A stretch of 64,000 nt of DNA from Avimuribaculum sp964395975 (GCA_964395975.1 CAYNBZ010000001.1:48938-112937); one strand, 5' to 3'; positions 17,888-26,481 are shown, counted from the stretch's first letter. Numbers and translations are program-made. The notes: generated from the letters alone by a model not told the origin.

Positions 17888-18601
17888 TTATTTTAAACAA
17901 TTTTTATAAGCAACAATTGTTTTTTCAAGACCCATATAGAGGGCATCGGATATGATAGAGTGCCCGATCGATACTTCATTCAAGTATGGCAGACTTTCAT
18001 AGAAGAATCGCAAGTTTTCCAGATTTAAGTCGTGCCCGGCATTCACGCCAAGTCCCACTTTGTGGGCTGCTTCAGATGCTGCAACAAATGGAGCCACTGC
18101 GGCAGCAGGATCTTTAGGATATTCCTTGGCATAAGGTTCGGTGTACAATTCTATGCGGTCGGCACCTGTTTTTGCCGCCAGTTTTATGTTTTCGATATCG
18201 GTGCCTACGAAAATGCTTGTTCTGATTCCGGCTTCCTTCAATCGGTCGACAACAGAGGTGAGGAAGTATAGATGGTCGTTGACTATCCATCCAGCTGAAG
18301 AAGTTAGTGCATCGGGTGCATCCGGCACAAGGGTTGCCTGCTCGGGTTTTACTTTGAGCAGTAGGTCGATAAAGTCGTCTGACGGGTATCCTTCAATGTT
18401 GAACTCAGTGCGGATTATGGGACGTAGCATATACACATCCGACTTGCGAATGTGTCGCTCGTCAGGACGTGGGTGTACGGTTATACCATCAGCTCCGAAA
18501 CGTTCACAGTCGATTGCCACTTTTTCTACATCAGGGATATTGCCCCCTCTGGCATTTCTCAAAGTGGCCACTTTGTTGATATTAACACTTAAATTTGTCA
18601 T
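17888..18601 (-). CDS. pdxJ: Pyridoxine 5'-phosphate synthase
   Basis: Final step of DXP-dependent vitamin B6 synthesis: 1-deoxy-xylulose-5-phosphate plus 3-amino-2-oxopropyl phosphate gives PNP. The 237-residue TIM barrel has the family blocks VNINKVATLRNARGG, GADGITVHPRPDERHI, FNIEGYP, RIELYTEPYA and VNAGHDLNLENL, ending with EVSIGHSIISDALYMGL. It is the first gene of an operon with exbB, exbD, tonB and the DUF4919-like gene, a pairing of B6 synthesis with envelope energising that is probably only positional. A -7 box, TATTTTTG (minus, 18695-18688), lies about 87 bases upstream. Confidence 0.97.
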   Translation of the reverse strand: MTNLSVNINKVATLRNARGGNIPDVEKVAIDCERFGADGITVHPRPDERHIRKSDVYMLRPIIRTEFNIEGYPSDDFIDLLLKVKPEQATLVPDAPDALTSSAGWIVNDHLYFLTSVVDRLKEAGIRTSIFVGTDIENIKLAAKTGADRIELYTEPYAKEYPKDPAAAVAPFVAASEAAHKVGLGVNAGHDLNLENLRFFYESLPYLNEVSIGHSIISDALYMGLEKTIVAYKNCLK

Positions 18602-18642
18602 TCTCTATTATAATATAATGCACTCTCGAAAAATTAGTGGCA

Positions 18643-18667
18643 CGATAAAATTTTTATCGTATATTTG
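18643..18667 (+). promoter_or_regulatory. Perfect palindrome abutting a -7 element upstream of nadK
   Basis: CGATAAAA-T-TTTTATCG (18643-18659) is a perfect 8-bp palindrome around one base. TATATTTG (18660-18667) follows immediately and matches TAnnTTTG. The same arrangement occurs before ccsBA at 26450-26481. No TTTG sits at the -33 position; the palindrome occupies the spacer, as an operator would. Confidence 0.55.
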
Positions 18668-18687
18668 TAAGTGCATAAAATTCATCG

Positions 18688-18695
18688 CAAAAATA
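18688..18695 (-). promoter_or_regulatory. -7 element of the pdxJ operon
   Basis: TATTTTTG on the minus strand, about 87 bases before the pdxJ ATG; no clear -33 element. Confidence 0.4.
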
Positions 18696-18813
18696 ATATG
18701 AAATAATAAGAAAATAAAGCGAAAGATGCATATTGTGCCATGCTGTGGTGCCTTTTTGTTTGCAAAAAAACAAGAAAATCCGATTGCTCTTGTACAAATA
18801 AATCGAGAACGAG

Positions 18814-19674
18814 ATGAGAATATTGCTTTTTGGGAATGAATATCAACAACGTTATACCACAGAATTACACCGCCTTATCAAGATGTTGCGTATGCGTAAT
18901 GCCGACATTGTGGTAGAGCAGGATTTTTTCGGCTATTTGCGTGAATGCTTGGATATAAGAATCGGTGGCCTTGTTGGTATAGCGGCTTGCGACATGGACG
19001 GGGATGTAGCGTTGAGCATAGGCGGCGATGGAACATTCTTACGCACAGCACGAGTAATGGCACGAAAGGATGTGCCGGTACTTGGAATTAATACAGGCCA
19101 TTTGGGTTATCTTGCCGATGCTGGTGTGTCTGAAATGGAACGTGTGGTAGGCGAGTTGTATGATGGGCAGTACAAAATAGGTCGTAGGACGATGCTCGAG
19201 ATAATTACGGATTGCAATGTGCATATAAACAATCCTCTCGCTTTGAACGAAGTTGCCATTTTACGGCAAGATACATGTTCGATGCTCAAGATGCGTACTT
19301 GGGTCAATGGTATTGATCTTACAACATACAGGGGCGATGGCTTGGTCGTTTCTACCCCTACGGGTTCAACGGCCTATAATTTGAGTGTCGGAGGCCCATT
19401 GATAGAGCCTACGGCTCATGTGATGGTGTTGTCGCCTATTTCGGCACATTCGCTCACCATGCGTCCGTTGGTATTGCGCGATGATTCGATAATTGCCATC
19501 GAAACAGTTTCACGCACTCAGCAATATCTTGTGAGTCTGGATGGCGAGGTATATTCTTTCCCTTCGGGTGTTGCTGTGACTGTGAAAAAGTCGGATGTGT
19601 TTGTGAAAATCATAGAGCCGCTCAATCATAATTTTGCCGACACGTTGCGAAAAAAATTGATGTGGGGGCAATAG
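18814..19674 (+). CDS. nadK: NAD kinase
   Basis: ATP-dependent phosphorylation of NAD+ to NADP+. The 286-residue product has the GGDGT motif at 70-74, followed by FLRTAR, GHLGYLAD, the NEVAI strand, and the STPTGSTAYNLSVGGP block, all diagnostic of NadK. The start MRILLFGNEYQQ is a reasonable cytoplasmic N terminus. It is divergent from the pdxJ operon and 13 bp upstream of the metallopeptidase gene. Confidence 0.96.
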   Translation: MRILLFGNEYQQRYTTELHRLIKMLRMRNADIVVEQDFFGYLRECLDIRIGGLVGIAACDMDGDVALSIGGDGTFLRTARVMARKDVPVLGINTGHLGYLADAGVSEMERVVGELYDGQYKIGRRTMLEIITDCNVHINNPLALNEVAILRQDTCSMLKMRTWVNGIDLTTYRGDGLVVSTPTGSTAYNLSVGGPLIEPTAHVMVLSPISAHSLTMRPLVLRDDSIIAIETVSRTQQYLVSLDGEVYSFPSGVAVTVKKSDVFVKIIEPLNHNFADTLRKKLMWGQ

Positions 19675-19687
19675 GTGCGGACAAGGA

Positions 19688-20413
19688 ATGGGGAAATATC
19701 GTATTGATGACAATGAATTAGGTACTTTGGTTATATGTACTCGCCGTGGAATGAGGTGTGTCAGATCGTGTGTGAAAAATGGTATTATAGAAATGCATGT
19801 GCCGCAAGGATTGAGTTATGTAGAGTTGTGCAATATCGTTGAGGTCAACCGTAACAGTTTACGACAGATGCTTGAACGAAATCGGACAACTGGATTGCAT
19901 TACCATGTGGGGCAGAAGATTGACTGCCTCGGTGGCAGAACTATTATCATCGGAACGCAATCACTGTTACCTCAAAAAATAATTCTTGGCGGTGACATGT
20001 CAGCGGTGTTGTGTGTAAATGTGCCGGAGACGGCTGATTTTGATGATGACAATACAACAATGTTGATTTCGAGGTGCTTGAGAAACATCGCAAAACGCAT
20101 TGCATCGGTTGCCGTGCTTAGTTTGGCCGAAATTGTTGCCGATGAAATAGGTGTAAGGCCGCTTCGTTTTGTGATAGGAGCGGGGCTGCGCAAATTGGGA
20201 CATTGCACCCAAAGAGGTGAAATACAACTATCTTATAATTTGGTGTTTCTGCCCGAGAAGCTGGCGCGGTTTGTAATTTTGCACGAACTTGCACATCTTT
20301 CTCACTTTAATCACGGCACTAGATTCCATGCATTGCTCGACAGGTATTGCGATGGTAGAGAGCGAGAGTTAAGTATCGAGTTGAAGCAGTTTCAATGGCC
20401 AGTACAGTTGTGA
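19688..20413 (+). CDS. YgjP-like (DUF45) metallopeptidase domain protein
   Basis: 241 residues with a zinc-metallopeptidase signature near the C terminus: H199-E-L-A-H203, then NHG with H209 as probable third ligand, then TRFHALLDRY. This is the layout of the YgjP/WLM (SprT-like) family, whose members are predicted proteases, some tied to DNA-protein crosslink repair or restriction loci. The N-terminal half (1-130) is a beta-rich region without a motif I know. It starts 13 bp after nadK and ends overlapping the convergent Y-polymerase gene by 22 bp. Confidence 0.85.
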   Translation: MGKYRIDDNELGTLVICTRRGMRCVRSCVKNGIIEMHVPQGLSYVELCNIVEVNRNSLRQMLERNRTTGLHYHVGQKIDCLGGRTIIIGTQSLLPQKIILGGDMSAVLCVNVPETADFDDDNTTMLISRCLRNIAKRIASVAVLSLAEIVADEIGVRPLRFVIGAGLRKLGHCTQRGEIQLSYNLVFLPEKLARFVILHELAHLSHFNHGTRFHALLDRYCDGRERELSIELKQFQWPVQL

Positions 20414-21681
20414 TGATTGTTGTCGGGTATGGCGATATTGGCCAAACCTGTCGTCCATTTGTTGGAATGAGAGGAAACTGCATGTGTCGTAGTGCTGCCT
20501 TGCACTGTGAGGCGTACTGTGTTGCGGCCATATTTGGTATTTAGACGGTCGGCTGCTTCCATGAGTTTGCGATTTTCCAATGTGTTGATTCTGTCGAACA
20601 GGTTGAGTTGTTGGCCTGCATCTTCGATTATACCACCGAGCACGATGCCCATACGCTTGTATTTGTATCCGTTCACAAACAGGCGGTCAAGCAACAACAG
20701 AGCGACACGCACGATTTCTTGCGTATTGGCGGTGGCCGTTGACAGTTTTTCGGTATCGGAACAGGAATATTGTGGCAAGTCGGTGCGATGTGGATTGGTA
20801 CATAAAAACACTGTCACGTTTTTACACAGGGAGTGGTTATTGCGCAGGCTCATAGCGGTATCAGCAGCATAGTTGCTCAGCAATTCGTGCAACTGCTCAA
20901 TTTGCGTTATCATGTATGGGAATGTCCGGCTGTGCATGATCGATTGTTGATGAGCCGAAGGTGTCATTTCTATCGATGGGATGCCGTGTAATTCGCGCCA
21001 AGTGCGTACTCCAGTCATGGTCATCATTGCGCAAACGAGTGATTCGCTTAGGTTTGCAAAGTCATAAGCCGTAACGATGCCCATTTGCTTTAGTTTAGGT
21101 ACGCTGCGGCGACCTATCCCCCATACATTTTCGATAGCAATCTTGCGCATAGCTTTTTCCCAAACATCAGGAGTTATGACGCATATACCGTCATAAGCGT
21201 CATATCGCTTGGCAAACCATGTTGCAACTTTTGCCAATGTATAGGTGTTTGAGCATCCGCAACTCACAGGTATGCCGCAGTTATGCGTTATCACTTCGGA
21301 CACTTGTCTCATGTATTGACGCACAAGCAGAGGATCTTCTTCGGGTATGCAACCAAAAAACTCATCCACGCTATACTGTAAGAAATCGAGAACCAACTCT
21401 TGTTCGATTACGCTTTGCATTATGCGTTTCGACATTGCACGGTACTTGTATAAGTCGGCTGCAAACATTATTACATCATTGGCTGCAAGCACCTTTTTTA
21501 CTTTGAAAATTGGGTCGCCACGGTGTAATCCAAGCATCTTGGCTTCTTTGGTGAGGGCAAGGATTATCCCCCCGCCTGATTCGTTATTGTTGGAAACAAC
21601 CACCGGACGGCCTGCAAGTTCAGGTCGGGTAGCTATTTCTACAGAGGCATAAAACGAATTGCAGTCGATGTGAATTATCAT
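20392..21681 (-). CDS. Y-family translesion DNA polymerase (UmuC-like)
   Basis: 429 residues from ATG 21681 (MIIHIDCNSFYASVE). Catalytic acidic residues are D6 in the first motif and D106-E107 in YSVDEFFG. The WGIGRRSVPKLKQMGI helix-hairpin-helix segment and a little-finger domain follow, and the C terminus resembles UmuC rather than DinB. It inserts nucleotides opposite damaged template bases. No umuD-like gene is upstream and I see no clear SOS operator. A -7 box, TAAATTTG (minus, 21718-21711), precedes it. Its 3' end overlaps the convergent metallopeptidase gene by 22 bp. Confidence 0.9.
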   Translation of the reverse strand: MIIHIDCNSFYASVEIATRPELAGRPVVVSNNNESGGGIILALTKEAKMLGLHRGDPIFKVKKVLAANDVIMFAADLYKYRAMSKRIMQSVIEQELVLDFLQYSVDEFFGCIPEEDPLLVRQYMRQVSEVITHNCGIPVSCGCSNTYTLAKVATWFAKRYDAYDGICVITPDVWEKAMRKIAIENVWGIGRRSVPKLKQMGIVTAYDFANLSESLVCAMMTMTGVRTWRELHGIPSIEMTPSAHQQSIMHSRTFPYMITQIEQLHELLSNYAADTAMSLRNNHSLCKNVTVFLCTNPHRTDLPQYSCSDTEKLSTATANTQEIVRVALLLLDRLFVNGYKYKRMGIVLGGIIEDAGQQLNLFDRINTLENRKLMEAADRLNTKYGRNTVRLTVQGSTTTHAVSSHSNKWTTGLANIAIPDNNHHNCTGH

Positions 21682-21710
21682 GATTGATCGTTCCTCCTTT
21701 TTTGTAATCG

Positions 21711-21718
21711 CAAATTTA
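21711..21718 (-). promoter_or_regulatory. -7 element of the Y-polymerase gene
   Basis: TAAATTTG on the minus strand, 29 bases before the ATG at 21681, with ATTG at 21742-21739, about 20 bases further upstream. Confidence 0.45.
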
Positions 21719-21779
21719 GCTTTCCTTTTGTTAAAACGCAATTTTGGGTGCATACCTCCTGTTATTCTCGGACTAATGA

Positions 21780-21886
21780 TTAATGGGGATGCCTTTAGGC
21801 TATTTTACCTGTTAATAGGGAATGAGTTTTTGACTGCTACTTATTAATGGGGAGAAAGTTTACCTTTTTTTACCAACTAATAGGGA
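21780..21886 (+). repeat. Four phased TTAATRGGG direct repeats upstream of the porin operon
   Basis: TAATGGGG at 21781, TAATAGGG at 21813, TAATGGGG at 21845 and TAATAGGG at 21878: spacing 32, 32 and 33 bp, about three helical turns. The variable base alternates G, A, G, A. Copies 2 and 4 also share TTTTACC about 10 bases upstream. The last copy ends where the -33 element of the promoter at 21886-21917 begins. This is the layout of an activator binding array. Confidence 0.8.
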
Positions 21887-21917
21887 TTGTTTAGGTTTTT
21901 TAGTGCTTATACTTTTG
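21886..21917 (+). promoter_or_regulatory. Promoter of the porin-imelysin-cytochrome operon
   Basis: TACTTTTG at 21910-21917 matches TAnnTTTG. ATTG at 21886-21889 sits 20 bases upstream as a degenerate -33 element, adjoining repeat copy 4. The ATG of the porin gene is at 21953. Confidence 0.65.
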
Positions 21918-21952
21918 CAATAAATTAATAAACGAAAAAAATGTAAAAATTA

Positions 21953-23266
21953 ATGAAGGAGAAAGTTTTATTTCTATCGTTGTTGTTGTCCATATCTGCA
22001 TTGCCGATGATGGCGGCAGATGATTCAAACGGAGAAGAGAAGGAACAGACTAAAATAGAGAAAATTATGTCGCGTCTTACCATAGGTGGCTATGGCGAGG
22101 CTGTATATAGTCGTAATTTCTTTAGTGACAATTATCTGCGTTACAGTTCACCGGCAACTTATAAGGATGATGATGGACATGGACGATTTGACTTGCCGCA
22201 TGTGGTGTTGATGCTCGGATATGATTTTGGCAAAGGGTGGACGATGGGCATGGAAATAGAATTTGAGCATGGTGGTACTGAAAGTGCCGTAGAAATAGAA
22301 GAAAGCGAAGGTGGTGAATATGAAAGTGAAATAGAACGAGGCGGAGAAGTGGCTCTTGAGCAGTTTTGGATTCAAAAAGCTATTTTTCCACAACTTAACA
22401 TAAGGCTCGGTCACATGATTATTCCTGTAGGAGCTACAAATATGCATCATTTGCCAACGGAGTATTTTGGCGTTTATCGTCCTGAAGGAGAAAATACGAT
22501 ATTGCCATGTACATGGCACGAAACAGGTATAAGCATTTGGGGGCGTGCCGGGAATTGGCGGTATGAGGCAATGCTTGTGCCGGGGCTTGATTCTGATCGT
22601 TTCAGCCGTAAGAATTGGATACAGAGTGGGGCAGGAAGTCCTTATGAATTTAAAATAGGCAACGCCGTTGCAGGAGTATTTCGTGTGGATAACTTTTCGG
22701 TAAAAGGATTACGCCTTTCATTGAGTGGATATGTAGGAAACTCTTTTAGCAACAGTCTGCTGCGTGCCACGTCATCTTCATATGACGGTGTAAAGGGAAC
22801 TGTTTCAATTGGTTCGTTTGATTTCTGTTACGATGATCACAATTTGATAGTTCGCGGATTTGCAACATATGGACATTTGTCTGATTCATATAAGATTACC
22901 GTATTTAATAAAAATCGCCGAAGCGATTCGCCATCACCTAAGCAGGATGTCGCATCTGATACCTATGCCATAGGAGTGGAAGCTGGTTATGACTTCTTTT
23001 CCCAAATAAGCAAATTACGGGGCAAGGGGCAGAAAATGTATGTATTTGCCCGCTATGATGCTTATGACTCTATGTATAAGGTGGAAAGCGGTGTATATAA
23101 ATATGATTGGTGCGGTCGGCATCGCATAGCAGCCGGTCTTAATTATTATCCTCTGAAGAACATTGTATTAAAGGGGGAATATTCTATAGGCTTGCTTAAA
23201 TCTCCTTACAACAATGAACCATCGATTTCATTGGGAGTTGCATATTCTGGCTTCTTTGACTTATAA
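21953..23266 (+). CDS. Outer-membrane beta-barrel porin-like protein
   Basis: 437 residues: signal peptide (about 1-21, MKEKVLFLSLLLSISALPMMA), an acidic/charged lead, then alternating aromatic amphipathic strands to the C-terminal aromatic residue (GVAYSGFFDL, typical of barrel proteins). The region LTIGGYGEAVYSRNFF and the run of Glu-rich loop residues around 100-130 recall phosphate-selective-porin-like barrels found beside imelysin genes. It probably passes a substrate across the outer membrane for the two lipoproteins encoded next. First gene of the operon, downstream of the phased repeats. Confidence 0.75.
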   Translation: MKEKVLFLSLLLSISALPMMAADDSNGEEKEQTKIEKIMSRLTIGGYGEAVYSRNFFSDNYLRYSSPATYKDDDGHGRFDLPHVVLMLGYDFGKGWTMGMEIEFEHGGTESAVEIEESEGGEYESEIERGGEVALEQFWIQKAIFPQLNIRLGHMIIPVGATNMHHLPTEYFGVYRPEGENTILPCTWHETGISIWGRAGNWRYEAMLVPGLDSDRFSRKNWIQSGAGSPYEFKIGNAVAGVFRVDNFSVKGLRLSLSGYVGNSFSNSLLRATSSSYDGVKGTVSIGSFDFCYDDHNLIVRGFATYGHLSDSYKITVFNKNRRSDSPSPKQDVASDTYAIGVEAGYDFFSQISKLRGKGQKMYVFARYDAYDSMYKVESGVYKYDWCGRHRIAAGLNYYPLKNIVLKGEYSIGLLKSPYNNEPSISLGVAYSGFFDL

Positions 23267-23316
23267 TATCGAAAAATGTAAAAACAAGAAATAAACTTAA
23301 CGAAATGGAAGAGAAA

Positions 23317-24585
23317 ATGAAGAAATTTGTGAAATTTCCCATGTATATTGCTTTGGGGGCAGCAATGTCTATGAGCATCGTTGCTTGTAGCGATGACGAA
23401 CCGAATGGTGGTGGTGATGATGATGGTTTGTCGGCTATGGAACAGGCTTTGCAGCTTGTGATCTATGACTATGTAGACAAGACGGTAATTCCTACTTATT
23501 GTGGTATGGCTGATGCAACGATTGACTTGTACGAAGCTTGCTTGGCAATGCGTGAGGCATATGATGAGGGAACGCTTACGCAGGAGATGGTGCAGACGGC
23601 ATGTGACCATTGGAACAATGCTCGTCGTTATTGGGAGTTGAGTGAGGCTTGGCTGTATGGACCAGCAGCCGACTATAACATCGACCCACACATCGATACT
23701 TGGCCGCTCGACCGTACTGCAATGGAGAATTTACTTAACAACACGCAGCAAATGGAACAAATGGACGATGATGGCGTATTTATCTCGACATTGGGTGAAA
23801 GTTTGCTTGGCTTTCATGCGGTAGAATATATGATTTATGGTCATTATGACAATGGCTTGGGAACAGGTGTGGCTCGCAACATAAGTGAATCGGGTGGTGA
23901 TGCCTATAGACCATACACTCGACCGGAGTTGGTATATACAGCGGCAGTAGCTGCAGACCTTCGCAATCAATGCATTCGTCTTGAGGCTGCATGGGCAGGA
24001 ATCGACAATGTGACATCGGAGAAATACGAAATCTTGACTGATTTGGAATTAGAACCGACCTATGACTATGGTGAAATGATGCGTAACTCTGGTTCTGCCG
24101 GCAGCTTGTGGGTAAACTATTTAAGTGCTGTGCAAGAACTGATTGTAGGTGCACAAGACATTGCCGATGAAGTGGGTGGTTTGAAAATTGGGAACCCGAC
24201 GGGACATGGAGCAGAAGATGATCCCGACTATATCGAATCGCCTTACAGCTTGAACTCAATAAATGACTTTATCGATAATATCAAGAGTATTCAAAATGCT
24301 TATGAAGGGTATCAGATAGGCGTAAACGGCAATGTCGCTGACGATTATATTCAACCTGTCGATAACTCGTTGAGCGACTATGTGGCTACACTTGATGCTG
24401 ACTTGGATACGCAAGTGCGGGAAACCATCCAGGCAGCCATTGATGCCATTAGTCAAATGCAGGAGCCGTTTGCCCAAACTGCACGTGACTCTGCTTATGA
24501 TGCAATTAATCAAGCTGCTATCGATGCCTGCAATGATGTAAGTGATGTATTGGATGAAGTATTGAACTTGTTGTCAGCGCAATAG
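23317..24585 (+). CDS. Imelysin-family lipoprotein
   Basis: Lipoprotein with lipobox IVAC (C24 from the ATG at 23317; an upstream in-frame ATG at 23305 is possible). The mature part is two four-helix-type repeats. The GxHxxE motif is present as G165-F-H167-A-V-E170 in GFHAVEYMIYG. Imelysin-like (M75) proteins are iron-regulated envelope proteins thought to bind iron or assist its uptake rather than act as peptidases. It lies between the porin and the di-heme lipoprotein, a standard combination in Bacteroidota. About 423 residues. Confidence 0.9.
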   Translation: MKKFVKFPMYIALGAAMSMSIVACSDDEPNGGGDDDGLSAMEQALQLVIYDYVDKTVIPTYCGMADATIDLYEACLAMREAYDEGTLTQEMVQTACDHWNNARRYWELSEAWLYGPAADYNIDPHIDTWPLDRTAMENLLNNTQQMEQMDDDGVFISTLGESLLGFHAVEYMIYGHYDNGLGTGVARNISESGGDAYRPYTRPELVYTAAVAADLRNQCIRLEAAWAGIDNVTSEKYEILTDLELEPTYDYGEMMRNSGSAGSLWVNYLSAVQELIVGAQDIADEVGGLKIGNPTGHGAEDDPDYIESPYSLNSINDFIDNIKSIQNAYEGYQIGVNGNVADDYIQPVDNSLSDYVATLDADLDTQVRETIQAAIDAISQMQEPFAQTARDSAYDAINQAAIDACNDVSDVLDEVLNLLSAQ

Positions 24586-24610
24586 AACGGCTTTGTTGAA
24601 CGGATAAAGA

Positions 24611-24642
24611 ACGGTTACACTCCAACGAGAGGGTGTAACTGT
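24611..24642 (+). terminator. Hairpin between the imelysin and di-heme genes
   Basis: ACGGTTACACTC (24611-24622) pairs with GGGTGTAACTGT (24631-24642) through about 12 bp including G-U pairs, followed by TTTCTTT. It may attenuate read-through and lower expression of the distal gene. Confidence 0.5.
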
Positions 24643-24696
24643 TTCTTTGCCTTTAGAAAATATGAATTTTATAGAATAATTAATAAAATTTATCAT

Positions 24697-26358
24697 ATGA
24701 AAAAATATAGGTATTTATTGACTGCAACTATTTGTTTTGCAGGACTTGTGGCTTGTAGTGATGATATTTCTGATAGCTCGCAGGATAGCGGAGATGATGC
24801 CACGACCGAACTCCCTGATTGGTATTACACAGGTGGCGTGTTGGGAACAACCTCTCTGAACAATATTACCACGGCTTTTGAGCAGCCAACGCCTGTTGCT
24901 GAGGGTGCTGAATTTTTTAATTCATTTAAACGGGGAGAGCAACTGTTTGAAAAAGCATTTAACAGTGAATCCAATGGAGTGCGCAGTGGCCTCGGTCCAC
25001 TTTATATACGCACTTCGTGCCAGCATTGTCATCCGGGTTACGGACATGGAAAAAGCCAATCGGCTGGCTCATTCAATACAACAGATATCGGTAATGGCTA
25101 CTTACTGGTGGTTTATGATCCAGAAACCAATTCTTATGTATCGTGGCTGTCAGGTATGCCTCAAACTAAAGCAGTGGCTCCATTCAAAGCTCCGCTTGAT
25201 GAATCGCAAATCATGATTTCGTGGACAGAATATACCGACATATGGGGAAACTGCTTCCCTGATGGTGAAACATATTCATTACGCTACCCTACAGTGACAA
25301 TTCCGAAGGAAGCTATTTATGTTGCCAACAGGGGGTATGATGTGGGAAATTATGAGGTTCGCCTTGAGTCAACTATCGGTATATATGGCACAGGGCTGCT
25401 TGATGCTATAACCGATGAGGATTTAAAAGCACAATATGCAGAAGAAGAAAACGATGGCTACTTGAAAAACGGGCTTAATCCCAACATATTTGCCGGTGGC
25501 GAATGGGTTGGGCAATATTCTAACACTTCGCAAGGCGGCGATGGCACAAAATATCCTTACCGCTTCACTTATGCTTTAAGTCGTGGACCTTTGCAAGATG
25601 GTCCCGGTGCAAACGCATTTTGGAATATAACTAATGTAACTCGCAGCGATCGTCGTTTCCACTACCTTGATGGTGCAGGAAGTTATGCAACATATGCATC
25701 GCAAGATCCTGACATTCAAGATGGATTCCCTGATTACATTGCACAAATTTCCAATGCAGAGGAACATCCCGAATGGTTTACCGATAATGTTGAGGATAAT
25801 ATTTACAATTATCTGACTTCTACAGATTTGCCGATAGAAATTTCTGACGAAGACTATATAGATCTCATGGTTTGGCATCGTGGTCTTGCCGTGCCGGCAG
25901 CCCGAAATGTCGATGACGAAGATGTCTTACTCGGCAAAGAATTATTTGAAGAAATCGGTTGCTCTTATTGTCACCGTCCGACATGGACCACAGGCAGTGA
26001 TGAAATACGCGATCCCGCTCGTTTCTTCGTTGGAGAAACGGCAGATGAACTGCCCCGATACCCATATCAAAAAATATGGCCTTACACCGATATGATACAA
26101 CATAAATTACATATGGTCAATGATATCCGCACAGGTTGGTGTCGTACCACTCCATTATGGGGACGTGGTTTACACCAACGTTGTACAGGTGCAGAATATG
26201 CCGACCGCCTGCATGACTGTCGAGCTCGTACTACGTTGGAAGCCATCATGTGGCATGGTACAAGTACTGAAAGCGATGCTTACGAAACTGTTGAGAAATT
26301 TCGTGAATTGTCGAAGGAAGAACGTGATGCTGTGGTCAAATTCCTTGATTCAATATAA
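24697..26358 (+). CDS. Di-heme oxidoreductase (DUF1111-type) lipoprotein
   Basis: 553-residue c-type cytochrome lipoprotein: lipobox LVAC (C20), heme-binding C108-QH-C111-H112 and C422-SY-C425-H426. The C-terminal block (KIWPYTDMIQHKL, then RTTPLWGRGL, and EAIMWHGT) is characteristic of the di-heme oxidoreductase-like DUF1111 family. It would sit on the envelope and require covalent heme attachment; the CcsBA gene 250 bp downstream encodes such a machine. The function in Bacteroidota is usually linked to iron acquisition with imelysin. It ends in a 13-bp perfect hairpin. Confidence 0.92.
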   Translation: MKKYRYLLTATICFAGLVACSDDISDSSQDSGDDATTELPDWYYTGGVLGTTSLNNITTAFEQPTPVAEGAEFFNSFKRGEQLFEKAFNSESNGVRSGLGPLYIRTSCQHCHPGYGHGKSQSAGSFNTTDIGNGYLLVVYDPETNSYVSWLSGMPQTKAVAPFKAPLDESQIMISWTEYTDIWGNCFPDGETYSLRYPTVTIPKEAIYVANRGYDVGNYEVRLESTIGIYGTGLLDAITDEDLKAQYAEEENDGYLKNGLNPNIFAGGEWVGQYSNTSQGGDGTKYPYRFTYALSRGPLQDGPGANAFWNITNVTRSDRRFHYLDGAGSYATYASQDPDIQDGFPDYIAQISNAEEHPEWFTDNVEDNIYNYLTSTDLPIEISDEDYIDLMVWHRGLAVPAARNVDDEDVLLGKELFEEIGCSYCHRPTWTTGSDEIRDPARFFVGETADELPRYPYQKIWPYTDMIQHKLHMVNDIRTGWCRTTPLWGRGLHQRCTGAEYADRLHDCRARTTLEAIMWHGTSTESDAYETVEKFRELSKEERDAVVKFLDSI

Positions 26359-26376
26359 TCGGAAAAAGATTTATGG

Positions 26377-26411
26377 ATGCAGAGGGTGTGGTATTCTTAC
26401 ACCCTCTGCAT
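26377..26411 (+). terminator. Hairpin after the di-heme gene
   Basis: ATGCAGAGGGTGT (26377-26389) is the exact reverse complement of ACACCCTCTGCAT (26399-26411), with a 9-nt loop. The stem is GC-rich; the following TTCGTTACTT is only a weak U-tract. Confidence 0.7.
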
Positions 26412-26449
26412 TCGTTACTTCGAGTCATTTAATGGTAAATTTACAATCA

Positions 26450-26481
26450 CGATAAATTTTGTTATTTTTATCGTATTTTTG
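26450..26481 (+). promoter_or_regulatory. Palindrome and -7 element upstream of ccsBA
   Basis: CGATAAA (26450-26456) and TTTATCG (26467-26473) form an inverted repeat with a 10-nt spacer, immediately followed by TATTTTTG (26474-26481). The stretch TTTTTATCGTAT just before and into the -7 box is the same as upstream of nadK (18650s). Confidence 0.55.

Noticed and set aside
21780..21886. CRISPR-like array
   Set aside because: The repeated element is only 8-9 bases, not palindromic, and the 23-24 base intervals are not spacer-like; the promoter position fits transcription-factor sites.
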